Positions 16,018 to 24,296 of a DNA stretch of 64,000 nt are shown here, one piece after another. Where the stretch lies: contig NZ_KB906605.1 in NCBI RefSeq assembly GCF_000381525.1, positions 104,348 to 168,347 on the forward strand, written 5' to 3'. The number at the start of each line of letters is the position of its first letter. The first letter of the stretch is position 1. Position numbers and translations under genes: made by a program. This DNA comes from Peptostreptococcus anaerobius VPI 4330 = DSM 2949 (GTDB lineage: Bacteria; Bacillota; Clostridia; Peptostreptococcales; Peptostreptococcaceae). The notes under the pieces were generated by a model, which ran no database searches, was not told the origin of the DNA, and worked only from the letters and a program-made list of their open reading frames with translations.

Positions 16018-17583
16018 TTATATGTGACTAGTTATAGCTGTAAAGTAGTCTATCATCCTAGCAGATTCAGTTTGGTTGACCATTACGGTTATCATGTCTC
16101 CCTCTAAAATCTGAGTATTCCCCCTAGGAATTATCTCTTTGCTTGCCCTCTTGATGGATACTAGAAGACAATCATCAGGCCACTCTATGTCCTTGACCAT
16201 ATTCCCCTCTATCTGACTTGTCATCTGAACAGAAAATTCAATAAGGGTCTTCTTGTCAGGTTGACCTTCATATCCTGTGTGATTACCCTTGAGTATATCC
16301 TCTAACAACATGTCGTATACAGGCTCTACATTCAGTAGGTCTGACACTATCAAGGCTACAAATACAACTATAGAAAGGGGTAGCAAGTGTTCAAATGTAC
16401 CTGTCATCTCAAATATAAGTATAATACCTGTAATAGGTGCCTTTACTGTAGCTGCAAAATGACCTGCCATAGCTAGTACAGCAAAATTGACAAGATAGTC
16501 CTGTGGAACACCAAGCTTGATACACACTAGACCTACTAGGTTGCCAGCTAGGGCTCCTATGCCAAGTAGTGGTAGGAAAATTCCCCCTGGAACTCCAGAA
16601 CCAAACGCCACAAAGGTGAATATATACTTTATTACCAAAAATGCAAATGTCATAAATATAGTCAGATGAAGGACCTGCATATTTACTATAATATCATGGC
16701 CACCACCTAAAAGCACTGGAAAAGTAAGTCCTACCAAACCAGAAAACATGAAGGGAATCAATATCTTATGCTCTAGTCTAATAGGCATCTTTTTGTATAA
16801 GTGCTTTGAAAATATGACCCCGTGGTTGAAAATATATCCACATATTCCCAGAACTATTCCCAGAATTATCAATGACCAATAGTATTTTATAGGCATTATA
16901 TTTAGGTGTTTAAACATAAGGGCCGGATTTATCCCCAATATGGACTTGGTTATAACATCCGCTGTCACGGCAGATACCATGGCTGAAAGTAGGACTATAG
17001 GTGAGAAATTCTTATGTACTTCCTCTAAGGCGAACATAACACCAGCAAGAGGAGCATTAAAGGCAGCTGCAAGACCAGCTGATGCCCCACTTGTCATAAG
17101 GTACTTGTGCTCATAGTCAAGCTTGTTTGTAAACTTGGAGACACCCTCTCCTACTGATGCTCCCATCTGTATAGACGGCCCCTCCCTACCAACTGACAAA
17201 CCAGCTGCTAGAGCTACAATACCACCGAAAAACTTATAAAAAAGTACCTTCTTCCAATTTGTAGATATCCTCTTTGTAATAGCTCCTTCTACCTGGGGTA
17301 TACCAGACCCTGATATATTAGGCTCCTGTCTTACACAGTATGCAACGAAATATGCCATTATAGCCAGAAGCAAGAATATCCCCACTATATATATAGGCCC
17401 ATTTTCTGCAAAGATATAGGCTTTTTTAAAACTTTTTAATAAAACTTCCCCCAGTAACCTATAGCCAACTATAATTCCTCCTGCTAGCAAGCCAACAACA
17501 AAGGAATGTATAATCATCTTGTACTTTAGGCCACTGGATCTTTTTAAAATTGTCATTACATTTTCATTCTTCTTTTTAAACAC
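16018..17583 (-). CDS. ClC-type chloride/proton exchanger with TrkA-C domain
   Basis: The ~521-residue protein has a ClC membrane domain with the three selectivity motifs GSGIPQVEG, GREGPSIQMG and GSGVPGGIFLP. The gating glutamate is in GREGP. The internal EE pair (FALEEVHKNF) matches the proton glutamate of exchangers rather than channels. A C-terminal RCK/TrkA-C domain (~440-521) could bind a nucleotide or other ligand. I chose GTG 17583 behind GGGGGCG. A TTG at 17598 extends the frame but has no ribosome site. It follows folD by a short gap and precedes the helicase gene. Confidence 0.88.
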   Translation of the reverse strand: MFKKKNENVMTILKRSSGLKYKMIIHSFVVGLLAGGIIVGYRLLGEVLLKSFKKAYIFAENGPIYIVGIFLLLAIMAYFVAYCVRQEPNISGSGIPQVEGAITKRISTNWKKVLFYKFFGGIVALAAGLSVGREGPSIQMGASVGEGVSKFTNKLDYEHKYLMTSGASAGLAAAFNAPLAGVMFALEEVHKNFSPIVLLSAMVSAVTADVITKSILGINPALMFKHLNIMPIKYYWSLIILGIVLGICGYIFNHGVIFSKHLYKKMPIRLEHKILIPFMFSGLVGLTFPVLLGGGHDIIVNMQVLHLTIFMTFAFLVIKYIFTFVAFGSGVPGGIFLPLLGIGALAGNLVGLVCIKLGVPQDYLVNFAVLAMAGHFAATVKAPITGIILIFEMTGTFEHLLPLSIVVFVALIVSDLLNVEPVYDMLLEDILKGNHTGYEGQPDKKTLIEFSVQMTSQIEGNMVKDIEWPDDCLLVSIKRASKEIIPRGNTQILEGDMITVMVNQTESARMIDYFTAITSHI

Positions 17584-17608
17584 TACTTTCGCCCCCAATG
17601 TCGCATAA

Positions 17609-18526
17609 TTATTTTAATTTAGTATCGATAAGATTTTCGCAAGCCCTCAGTGTATGTGCAACTAGTATAGAACTTGTAACTCCTCCAACACCCTTAGGAA
17701 CTGGGGTGATCCTTGAGCACCTGTCAATAACTGAGTCAAAATCTATGTCTCCACACATCTTACCATTTTCATCAAAATTTATACCTACATCTACAAGGCA
17801 AGCCCCTTGACCTACATAGTCAGCGCCGACCATTCTAGCCCTTCCCATGCAAGAGACTATTATATCAGCCCTAGAAGCTATCTTTTCTATATCCCTTGTC
17901 TTTGAATGGCATATAGTAACTGTTGAATTTTCATTTAACAAAAGCATTGATAGAGGCTTGCCTACAACCATAGACCTACCCAATACTACTACATTCTTTG
18001 ACACCATATCTATATTGTAAAACTTCAAGATCTCTATAACTGCCTCTGGTGTGCAAGGTGAAAATGCCCTCTTGTCACCATCGACCAACCTAGCTATATT
18101 TATAGGAGAAAAACAGTCAACGTCTTTTTCTGGAGAAATCTTATACTGGACTAGGTCCTCATCTATGTGACTTGGCAAGGGTCTAAAACACAGTATACCG
18201 TGCACCTTGTCGTCTTTATTAAGTCTTTCAAGGGCTGCTATATAGTCTTCCTGGCTTACCCTATCATCAAGTTCTACAACTTCAGTCTCAATTCCACACT
18301 TTTCAGCCCTTGACATAGCCCCCCTTTGGTAGGCCTCGTCATCTGGTCTATTGCCCACTTTTAAAATAGCAAGCTTGACCTGTATACCCTTTGATTTTAG
18401 GTTTTGAACCCTTTCTGTAACCCCCTGCGTAATTTTATCAGCAAGGGGCTTTCCATACATTATCTTATCTTCATTTGTAAGCTCAATCTTATTATTTGTA
18501 ACTTCACTCTTCTTATTTTCGATCAT
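17609..18526 (-). CDS. folD: Methylene-THF dehydrogenase FolD lacking the cyclohydrolase lysine
   Basis: The 305-residue protein oxidises 5,10-methylene-THF with NAD(P). Family marks are HGILCFRPLPSHID, the dinucleotide-binding VVLGRSMVVGKPLS and the C-terminal RITPVPKGVGGVT. In bifunctional FolD the active site reads Y-x3-K; here the tyrosine is present (Tyr66) but the lysine position holds Ala70 (DEAYQRGAMS). In human and E. coli enzymes that lysine is needed for the cyclohydrolase step, so this is probably a monofunctional dehydrogenase. A separate cyclohydrolase gene, fchA, lies 16 bp upstream. Start ATG 18526 has GAGGG upstream; an internal Met23 is an alternative. Confidence 0.9.
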   Translation of the reverse strand: MIENKKSEVTNNKIELTNEDKIMYGKPLADKITQGVTERVQNLKSKGIQVKLAILKVGNRPDDEAYQRGAMSRAEKCGIETEVVELDDRVSQEDYIAALERLNKDDKVHGILCFRPLPSHIDEDLVQYKISPEKDVDCFSPINIARLVDGDKRAFSPCTPEAVIEILKFYNIDMVSKNVVVLGRSMVVGKPLSMLLLNENSTVTICHSKTRDIEKIASRADIIVSCMGRARMVGADYVGQGACLVDVGINFDENGKMCGDIDFDSVIDRCSRITPVPKGVGGVTSSILVAHTLRACENLIDTKLK

Positions 18527-18542
18527 TATTTTCCCTCACTAA

Positions 18543-19166
18543 CTACAATCTATTCATCACTTCACTATATATTCTATCACACTTGTCTTCTATAACCTTC
18601 AAAAGATCAGCATACTTTAGGACTGCCTTGTCAGCATAGTCCCTGTCCTTCATATATTTTGTGTTTACATTTATATTTATATAGGCACTCTTGGCAGCTA
18701 CTCTAACCATTTCAGCACCCACACCGACATCACTTAATAGCATAACTGAGCCCTTAATAAGGAGTTCTTCATGTAGGTCAAGTATATCCTTGGATATATC
18801 AAGTATCTCCATTGGAACCATGGCAGCGCCCCTCAAGCATTTTTCCATCTCTAGGGCCTTGGCTTTTTTTTCTTCCTCAGTATTGGCTTGCATCTTATAA
18901 CAGTTTGATAGTGGCAAAAATGCCTCTATATCCTTGTCAACCAAAGACATCACATCTTCAGACATCTTCTGTGCCCTATCTAATATCCTGACTATGTCCT
19001 CTTCATAGTCAGCATACTTCTTCTTTCCTAAGGTGAAGTTTGCAACCATCATGGCTAATGAATTTGCCATAGTCGCAGCATAGGCAGCAGCTGAACCACC
19101 ACCCGGCATAGATTTTTTGGCTCCCAAATCACCTGCAAATTCTTTCATACTATTGTTTATATACAT
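18543..19166 (-). CDS. fchA: Methenyl-THF cyclohydrolase / formimino-THF cyclodeaminase (FchA)
   Basis: This 207-residue all-helical protein belongs to the FTCD-C family. It opens with MKEFAGDLGAKKSMPGGGSAAAYAATMANS, whose PGGGSAAA turn binds folate. Clostridial FchA hydrolyses 5,10-methenyl-THF to 10-formyl-THF. Clustering with folD and fhs favours this role over histidine breakdown, and the defect in FolD makes it necessary. Start follows GGGGG. An extended -10 promoter (19271-19279) lies about 105 bp upstream, so the fchA-folD-clcA-helicase transcript appears separate from fhs. Confidence 0.88.
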   Translation of the reverse strand: MYINNSMKEFAGDLGAKKSMPGGGSAAAYAATMANSLAMMVANFTLGKKKYADYEEDIVRILDRAQKMSEDVMSLVDKDIEAFLPLSNCYKMQANTEEEKKAKALEMEKCLRGAAMVPMEILDISKDILDLHEELLIKGSVMLLSDVGVGAEMVRVAAKSAYININVNTKYMKDRDYADKAVLKYADLLKVIEDKCDRIYSEVMNRL

Positions 19167-19270
19167 ATATTACCCCCAGTCTAAATTTTATTTATTATTA
19201 TTTACTTTTATAATCTAAGTTGTCCAATCGCCAAGCGATTAATTAATAGAATATGATTTTCACATTAACT

Positions 19271-19279
19271 AGTATACCA
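19271..19279 (-). promoter_or_regulatory. Extended -10 promoter of fchA-folD
   Basis: TATGGTATACT on the minus strand contains TG-n-TATACT, with the -10 at 19271-19276 and TG at 19278-19279. There is no -35 of note. The leader holds a short AATCGC/GCGATT hairpin at about 19228-19242. Confidence 0.5.
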
Positions 19280-19302
19280 TAATATAGGCAATATTTCTCA
19301 TG

Positions 19303-19368
19303 AAGAGACCAACTTATACAGACTCTTGTTGAGCTTAATAACAATGTTAGTTGCTACAATGGTCTCTT
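19303..19368. repeat. Inverted repeat between fhs and fchA
   Basis: AAGAGACC (19303-19310) is opposed by GGTCTCTT (19361-19368). Weaker pairing continues inward (TTGT and ACAA blocks). It has a T-run only on the plus side, where no gene ends. The same AAGAGACC/GGTCTCTT ends occur in the large hairpin at 36321-36517. Confidence 0.5.
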
Positions 19369-19393
19369 TAAAAAATTTTTATGCTTAAATAGC

Positions 19394-19424
19394 AAAAGTG
19401 CCCTAGGACTCTAAGGCACTTTTT
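19394..19424 (-). terminator. Terminator of fhs
   Basis: AAAAGTGCCC (19394-19403) pairs with GGCACTTTTT (19415-19424) about 50 bp beyond the fhs stop. T-rich sequence lies on both sides. Confidence 0.7.
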
Positions 19425-19472
19425 TATTAAAAAGCATAAGTTTATTATTGTGAATAATCTAGAAATTTTTTA

Positions 19473-21149
19473 CTAGAATAGACCTGATATCTTTCCATTT
19501 TCATCTACATCTATTCTTTCTGCTGCTGGTAGCTTTGGTAGACCTGGCATCTTCATGATCTCACCAGTCATAACTACGACAAATCCAGCTCCTGCAGATA
19601 TATTGGCCTGTCTTACCTCAATTGTAAATCCTGTAGGTCTTCCAAGCTTTGTCTGGTCATCAGAAAGAGAATACTGAGTCTTGGCAACACACACTGGTAG
19701 ATTTCCAAATCCAAGCTCTTCTAGTTCAGCTATCTGCTTGTTGGCTTCCTTAGTGTAGTTTACGCCGTCAGCTCCATATATTTTAGTTGCTATAGCATTT
19801 AGCTTTTCCTTGATAGTCATGTCTTCTTCATAGCAGTATTCGAAGTTGTTTTCTCCTTCTTCAATCAGCTTTAGGACTTCATTAGCAACTTCAATTCCGC
19901 CTTCTCCACCATTTGCCCAAACTTCTGATAGGGCAACCTTTACACCTAATTCTTCACACTTAGACCTAACAAGGGCTAGCTCTGCATCAGTATCTAGTGG
20001 GAATCTATTGATTGCAACTACTGCTGGTATCTTGTATACCTGAGTTATATTCTCTATATGCTTTAACAGGTTTGGAAGTCCCTTTTCTAGGGCTTCAAGA
20101 TTTTCATTGTTTAGCTGGTCCTTGGCAACCCCACCATTATACTTAAGAGCCCTTACAGTTGCTACTATAATTACAGCATCTGGTCTGATGCCAGCCTTTC
20201 TACACTTGATGTCTAGGAACTTTTCAGCACCTAGGTCCGCTCCAAATCCAGCCTCTGTCACAACATAATCAGCCATATGCATACCCATCTTTGTAGCTAT
20301 GATTGAGTTACATCCGTGAGCTATATTGGCAAATGGTCCACCATGTAATATTGCTGGAGTACCTTCAAGAGTCTGCACTAGGTTTGGCTTTAGGGCATCC
20401 TTTAGGATAGCTGCCATAGCACCATGTGCATTAAGGTCTCTTGCTGTTACAGGCTTACCTGAATAATTGTAGGCAACTACTATGTTACCAAGATTTTCCT
20501 TTAGCTCTGATATATTGTTTGATAGACAAAATGCTGCCATTACTTCTGATGCAACAGTTATGTCAAATCCATCTTCTCTAGTAACACCGTCGACCTTCTT
20601 ACCTAGACCGTCTACTACGTTTCTTAACTGTCTGTCGTTCATATCAACACATCTTCTCCAAGTTATTCTCTTTGGATTGATGTTTAGGGAGTTTGTCTGG
20701 TAGACATGGTTGTCTAGCATGGCAGCCAATAAGTTGTTGGCAGCTCCTATAGCGTGCATATCACCTGTAAAGTGTAGGTTGATATCTTCCATAGGTACTA
20801 CCTGGGCATAACCACCACCTGCTGCACCACCCTTGATACCAAATACTGGTCCCATTGATGGCTCTCTTAGAGCTGCTATTACGTTCTTACCAAGCTTTGC
20901 TAGGGCATCAGCTACACCTATTGAAGTTGTCGTCTTACCTTCACCAGCTGGAGTTGGGTTGATAGCAGTAGTAAGGATCAGCTTACCTGCCCTTGACTTA
21001 GTTCTATTTAATACATTGTAGTCTATCTTAGCCTTGTACTTGCCGTATAGCTCAATGTCGTCTTCTGATAGATTTATTTTTTTTGCTATGTCCCTTATAT
21101 CCTGAGGATTAGCTTCCTGTGCTATTTCAATATCTGTCTTAAATTCCAT
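19473..21149 (-). CDS. fhs: Formate-tetrahydrofolate ligase
   Basis: The 558-residue enzyme makes 10-formyl-THF from formate, THF and ATP. Motifs visible are [13 protein letters not shown] (the ATP/formyl-phosphate P-loop), [50 protein letters not shown] and the C-terminal [11 protein letters not shown]. With FchA and FolD it forms the formate-to-methylene-THF branch that feeds purine, serine and acetyl-type metabolism. I set the start at ATG 21147-21149 behind AGGAGG; the longer frame adds 15 unlikely residues. A CGAAC palindrome lies about 100 bp upstream. Confidence 0.96.
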   Translation of the reverse strand: MEFKTDIEIAQEANPQDIRDIAKKINLSEDDIELYGKYKAKIDYNVLNRTKSRAGKLILTTAINPTPAGEGKTTTSIGVADALAKLGKNVIAALREPSMGPVFGIKGGAAGGGYAQVVPMEDINLHFTGDMHAIGAANNLLAAMLDNHVYQTNSLNINPKRITWRRCVDMNDRQLRNVVDGLGKKVDGVTREDGFDITVASEVMAAFCLSNNISELKENLGNIVVAYNYSGKPVTARDLNAHGAMAAILKDALKPNLVQTLEGTPAILHGGPFANIAHGCNSIIATKMGMHMADYVVTEAGFGADLGAEKFLDIKCRKAGIRPDAVIIVATVRALKYNGGVAKDQLNNENLEALEKGLPNLLKHIENITQVYKIPAVVAINRFPLDTDAELALVRSKCEELGVKVALSEVWANGGEGGIEVANEVLKLIEEGENNFEYCYEEDMTIKEKLNAIATKIYGADGVNYTKEANKQIAELEELGFGNLPVCVAKTQYSLSDDQTKLGRPTGFTIEVRQANISAGAGFVVVMTGEIMKMPGLPKLPAAERIDVDENGKISGLF

Positions 21150-21247
21150 TATAAACCTCCTAAAATATAGTTTCTTTTGACTTTTTAGAAACAAAGTGAC
21201 TAAAAAAAGTTTTTTTCTTAATAAAATAAATTTTATCAGTATATATA

Positions 21248-21265
21248 GTTCGTATAATCACGAAC
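21248..21265. promoter_or_regulatory. Palindromic CGAAC operator upstream of fhs (PurR-box-like)
   Basis: The 18-bp palindrome GTTCGTATAATCACGAAC has perfect 6-bp arms. An overlapping GAACAATGTTC shares an arm. Each arm resembles the Gram-positive PurBox core CGAAC with AT-rich flanks. PurR control of one-carbon genes is known in Firmicutes, but the arm orientation and spacing differ from typical paired PurBoxes, so the assignment is tentative. Confidence 0.4.
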
Positions 21266-21408
21266 ATTGTTCTTTATTTTCACAATATAATTATATAATT
21301 TTTGTTCACATTAGTCAATATAGATTTTCATCTATAAGTTAATTTAAAAATATACGTACCTACAAATTACTTATTGATAAAGAAATATAATTTATTGTTT
21401 TTCAATAA

Positions 21409-21591
21409 ATATATATTGACAAAGACAAATTAAATATTTATAATAAAAATACATATATATGTTGGTTTTCGTTAAATATATTAAGTGGAACAACATATAC
21501 ACTGTTAATATTTGCTATGCTTACATATATGGTCAGATATATATGCAAAAAATCCATTGAAATAAAGGACTACCAAGACCTGACTATTTAG
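21409..21591 (+). pseudogene. Remnant of a DUF2975-type membrane protein
   Basis: An open stretch with no start codon or ribosome site encodes a hydrophobic helix and ends SIEIKDYQDLTI before TAG. This recalls the conserved end of DUF2975 membrane proteins (a KxENDLTI-like tail). Upstream, YIDKDK resembles their internal YIDKNKAFS. The region between appears deleted. DUF2975 genes are usually paired with a YozG-type XRE regulator, and such a regulator survives downstream at 22703-22915. The match is from memory of the family tail; chance similarity is possible. Confidence 0.4.
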
Positions 21592-21648
21592 ACTATAATA
21601 AATAAGTAGACTCAATCAATATATAATATGGTCTAATATAAATCTAAA

Positions 21649-21672
21649 ATTGGAGAAATAATTGGAGAAATA
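21649..21672 (+). repeat. Tandem 12-bp repeat containing ribosome-site-like GGAG
   Basis: ATTGGAGAAATA occurs twice back to back just before the start of the membrane protein gene. It duplicates a GGAG element in the translation initiation region; only the later AAGG lies at normal distance from the ATG. Confidence 0.6.
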
Positions 21673-21678
21673 AGGTAA

Positions 21679-22659
21679 ATGTATAAAAAATCACTTAAAA
21701 TAAATGCTGGCCTAAAGTTGATAATGAGCTCTGTTTTGATGGTCTTGGCCATATTGTCATTAGCATCTATAAAAATGCTAAACTACAAACTAAGACTTCT
21801 GACATACGCCTACAAATCATCTAGCCTAAGCGATAACTTAATAGCCAGAAACCTACCTGACATAGCCTGTATTATACTACTAATATTGTCACTAGTGGCC
21901 TTTTGTGTCTACTTGTTCAACAAGAAGAGATACTTCTTCACAGTATCATTGTTAGTATTTTTATGCGCCTGCATGAACATAGCTGAAGACCTATTTTTGA
22001 TGTCTCCGGTCAATAACACACTTATGGGAATTCCGTTATCTGAATCATGCTGCAGTTACTTGTTTACAAGCTCTATCTTCTTATTTGTTGGAATATCCCT
22101 ATTGGAAGGTTCAAAAATTGGAAGGTATATAAGCATAGGATTAATTTCTATACTTATCTTATACAGCTTTAAGGCAGCTTCAACCTTTATTGCTGGTTTC
22201 CTGATATTGATACTGGAAATAACTGAAAAAACTTGTGATAAAAGAACTTTTATACTCAATATAATATCCGTCCTAAACAATATGCTGTACCCTATGATCA
22301 CTATCTACCTATTTAAAATATATAACTATAGGGTACCTATCTTTAAATCACAGGCTACAGACTCATCATATAGACTTGTAGCAGCTAGATGGTCAAAGAA
22401 TAAAAATTTAGGGGATAGTCAAGATAAACACGAAGGTGGATATGGTGGACATAGGCTTATAGTCTTTATCATAGTAATTTCAATTATCTGTGGACTACTA
22501 AACTTATATACTGGCTATATAACCGACAAAAAGGTCTTGGAGGCACTTATATTGCCTCATTCCTACAGGTCTTTTTTGAACTTTAGTATAGCCCTACTTG
22601 GAATATTGTCTTATGACTTATTTCATGCCTGTGATACCCACATACCAGCTAACAAGTAA
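21679..22659 (+). CDS. Multi-pass membrane protein of unknown function
   Basis: The 326-residue protein has about eight hydrophobic segments: six in the first 215 residues and two after a polar loop (about 225-265). The loop is rich in Lys, Asp and Gly (KNKNLGDSQDKHEGGYGGH). Pairs of cysteines sit in the membrane part (FLCACMN, ESCCSY). I do not recognise a family. It lies 43 bp before a small XRE regulator and after a DUF2975-like remnant, so it may have taken the place of the usual partner of that regulator. Start ATG follows AAGG and a duplicated GGAG repeat. Confidence 0.6.
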   Translation: MYKKSLKINAGLKLIMSSVLMVLAILSLASIKMLNYKLRLLTYAYKSSSLSDNLIARNLPDIACIILLILSLVAFCVYLFNKKRYFFTVSLLVFLCACMNIAEDLFLMSPVNNTLMGIPLSESCCSYLFTSSIFLFVGISLLEGSKIGRYISIGLISILILYSFKAASTFIAGFLILILEITEKTCDKRTFILNIISVLNNMLYPMITIYLFKIYNYRVPIFKSQATDSSYRLVAARWSKNKNLGDSQDKHEGGYGGHRLIVFIIVISIICGLLNLYTGYITDKKVLEALILPHSYRSFLNFSIALLGILSYDLFHACDTHIPANK

Positions 22660-22702
22660 CCTAGCTCTTCAATCGTAAAGCCTATCAGAAAGGAAGTTTT
22701 AT

Positions 22703-22915
22703 ATGTCAATAAAGGTAAATCTAGACATGGTAATGCTGAAAAATAATATTTCACTAAAAGACCTATCTAATAAAATAAATATCACCAACTCCAACCTATC
22801 TATCCTCAAAACTGGCAAGGCAAAGGCAATCAGATTTTCTACCTTAAATGATCTTTGCAGGGTCCTAAACTGCCAACCTGGAGACATACTGGAGTATATA
22901 GATGATGAAGATTAA
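22703..22915 (+). CDS. XRE-family small regulator (YozG-like)
   Basis: The 70-residue protein is a single Cro/C1 helix-turn-helix (NNISLKDLSNKINITNSNLSILKTGKAKAIRFSTL cut short here). It ends with the CRVLNCQPGDILEYIDDED tail typical of YozG-type regulators that repress small membrane-protein operons. It begins behind AAGGAAG, 43 bp after the membrane protein, and is followed by a strong terminator. Likely autoregulator of this two-gene unit. Confidence 0.85.
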   Translation: MSIKVNLDMVMLKNNISLKDLSNKINITNSNLSILKTGKAKAIRFSTLNDLCRVLNCQPGDILEYIDDED

Positions 22916-22930
22916 AGTTGATACAATAAA

Positions 22931-22967
22931 ACAAAACCGTGACACAATACTGGTCACGGTTTTGTTT
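22931..22967 (+). terminator. Terminator of the membrane protein/XRE pair
   Basis: CAAAACCGTGAC (22932-22943) pairs perfectly with GTCACGGTTTTG (22953-22964), followed by TTTTA. It may also serve the convergent flavodoxin gene. Confidence 0.88.
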
Positions 22968-23021
22968 TATATTTCAATATATAGGTTAGTATTAACGCAA
23001 TAAATACTGTTGATTACTGTA

Positions 23022-23450
23022 TTAGCAAGCTGCAAATTCTTTTGCGAACTTTTCACACTCAGCAATACCATCATCATCTGGTGTTTCGTTGATAATTAGT
23101 CCTTCATCGTTGAATACAGATGCTCCTGATCCTTCAACTCTTTCAACCCAATTTCTCATCCATTCTCCGTCTCCCCATCCGTAAGATCCGAATAGAGCTA
23201 CGTCCTTACCTGAGATTGACTTTTCTGCTTCGTCAAAGAATGGCTCGAATTCAGCTTCTTCTAGCTGCTCAGCACCCATTGATGGACAACCAAACATTAA
23301 CTTTTCGTAGTCAGCTACATTCTTAGAATCACTTGATATATTTACTACATCATATTCAACACCAGCTGCTGCTAGTCCTGCACCGATAGCTTCTGCCATC
23401 TTTTCTGTGTTACCTGAACCACTCCAATAAAATACTCCTACTTTTTTCAT
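23022..23450 (-). CDS. Flavodoxin
   Basis: The 142-residue protein has the FMN phosphate loop WSGSGNTEKMA at the N-terminus. It also has the isoalloxazine-contact loops around GCPSMGAEQLEEAEF and GSYGWGDGEWMRNW. Length and motifs match short-chain flavodoxins of clostridia, one-electron carriers that replace ferredoxin. It starts behind AAGGAGG 15 bp after the DUF3793 gene and is therefore in one transcript with it. Confidence 0.94.
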   Translation of the reverse strand: MKKVGVFYWSGSGNTEKMAEAIGAGLAAAGVEYDVVNISSDSKNVADYEKLMFGCPSMGAEQLEEAEFEPFFDEAEKSISGKDVALFGSYGWGDGEWMRNWVERVEGSGASVFNDEGLIINETPDDDGIAECEKFAKEFAAC

Positions 23451-23465
23451 TACAAAAATTCCTCC

Positions 23466-24050
23466 TTATGCTGTGAATAATTTATTTTTATTTTGGCTTA
23501 GAATAGAATCCAAACTCTCGCCCCCGCTTAGTTTACCCAACATGTAATTTCTTAGCTTGTCATAGGTATTAAATCTCCTAATGGCCAAATTACAGTCACC
23601 ATAGACCTTCCAATAACCATTATACTTATAATCTCTACCCTGTTTTTCTACAAAGCCTCTTACGTCCTCAACTGGATAACCCAGGAATAGACCTATCTCA
23701 TGTGGGAAGTTTCCCTTCTTCATTCTCATACTCAAGATTGAAACATAGTAGTTCAATGACTTATGCTTGTGGTAGCCATATTCTTCTAGCATGGAACTGA
23801 CATTTTCCTCTCTCAAATACTCGCCAAGAAGTGACTGCCTATATACAAATAATAAAACCCTATTGCCACACTCGCATACAGGCAATATATTTATGTCATA
23901 CTTGGCAAAATCTTTATTGTAGGACTGCACAAGCCCTATAACGCTTGGAATCTCTTGCTTAGAAATTGATACCAAGTTCGACACCTTGCTAGCCATCAAT
24001 ACTGGCGAACAAAAATATGCTAAAGTTGACTCAAACTTTTTATTATCCAT
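23466..24050 (-). CDS. DUF3793 family protein
   Basis: The 194-residue soluble protein resembles DUF3793. It has an early LAYFCSPVLMASKVSNL, then CECGNRVLLFVYR, and HEIGLFLGYPVEDVRGF followed by YKYNGYWKVYGD. The family is common in anaerobic Firmicutes and is often next to flavodoxin, as here. Several conserved Cys, His and Tyr residues suggest a redox or metal role, but no activity is known to me. A consensus sigma-70 promoter lies about 75 bp upstream. Confidence 0.75.
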   Translation of the reverse strand: MDNKKFESTLAYFCSPVLMASKVSNLVSISKQEIPSVIGLVQSYNKDFAKYDINILPVCECGNRVLLFVYRQSLLGEYLREENVSSMLEEYGYHKHKSLNYYVSILSMRMKKGNFPHEIGLFLGYPVEDVRGFVEKQGRDYKYNGYWKVYGDCNLAIRRFNTYDKLRNYMLGKLSGGESLDSILSQNKNKLFTA

Positions 24051-24116
24051 ACATATACCAGCCTCTCAAAAACTCAATATTTAAATGATATAATCAATCA
24101 TCAAATATCTATTATC

Positions 24117-24145
24117 ATTATAGCAACCGATTGTCTCCTTGTCAA
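24117..24145 (-). promoter_or_regulatory. Consensus promoter of the DUF3793-flavodoxin operon
   Basis: TTGACA (24140-24145), 17 bases, TATAAT (24117-24122) on the minus strand. A perfect match to both hexamers. Confidence 0.85.
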
Positions 24146-24206
24146 GTTATTTGATATTTATTTTCATATATTTTATTTTATCACTAAAGATTACTTGCAT
24201 AAAAAT

Positions 24207-24267
24207 AACGCTGGTGGCAATTCCACTCTATATTCCTAGAATTAGAGTTTGAAATTACCACCAACGC
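24207..24267 (-). terminator. Terminator of the CcdA-TlpA gene
   Basis: CGCTGGTGGcAATT pairs with AATTaCCACCaaCG, with an inner ACTCTA/TAGAGT stem. On the minus strand it is followed by TTATTTTTAT. Confidence 0.75.
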
Positions 24268-24296
24268 AGTATTTAAATAATTTATTTTTATGGCTA

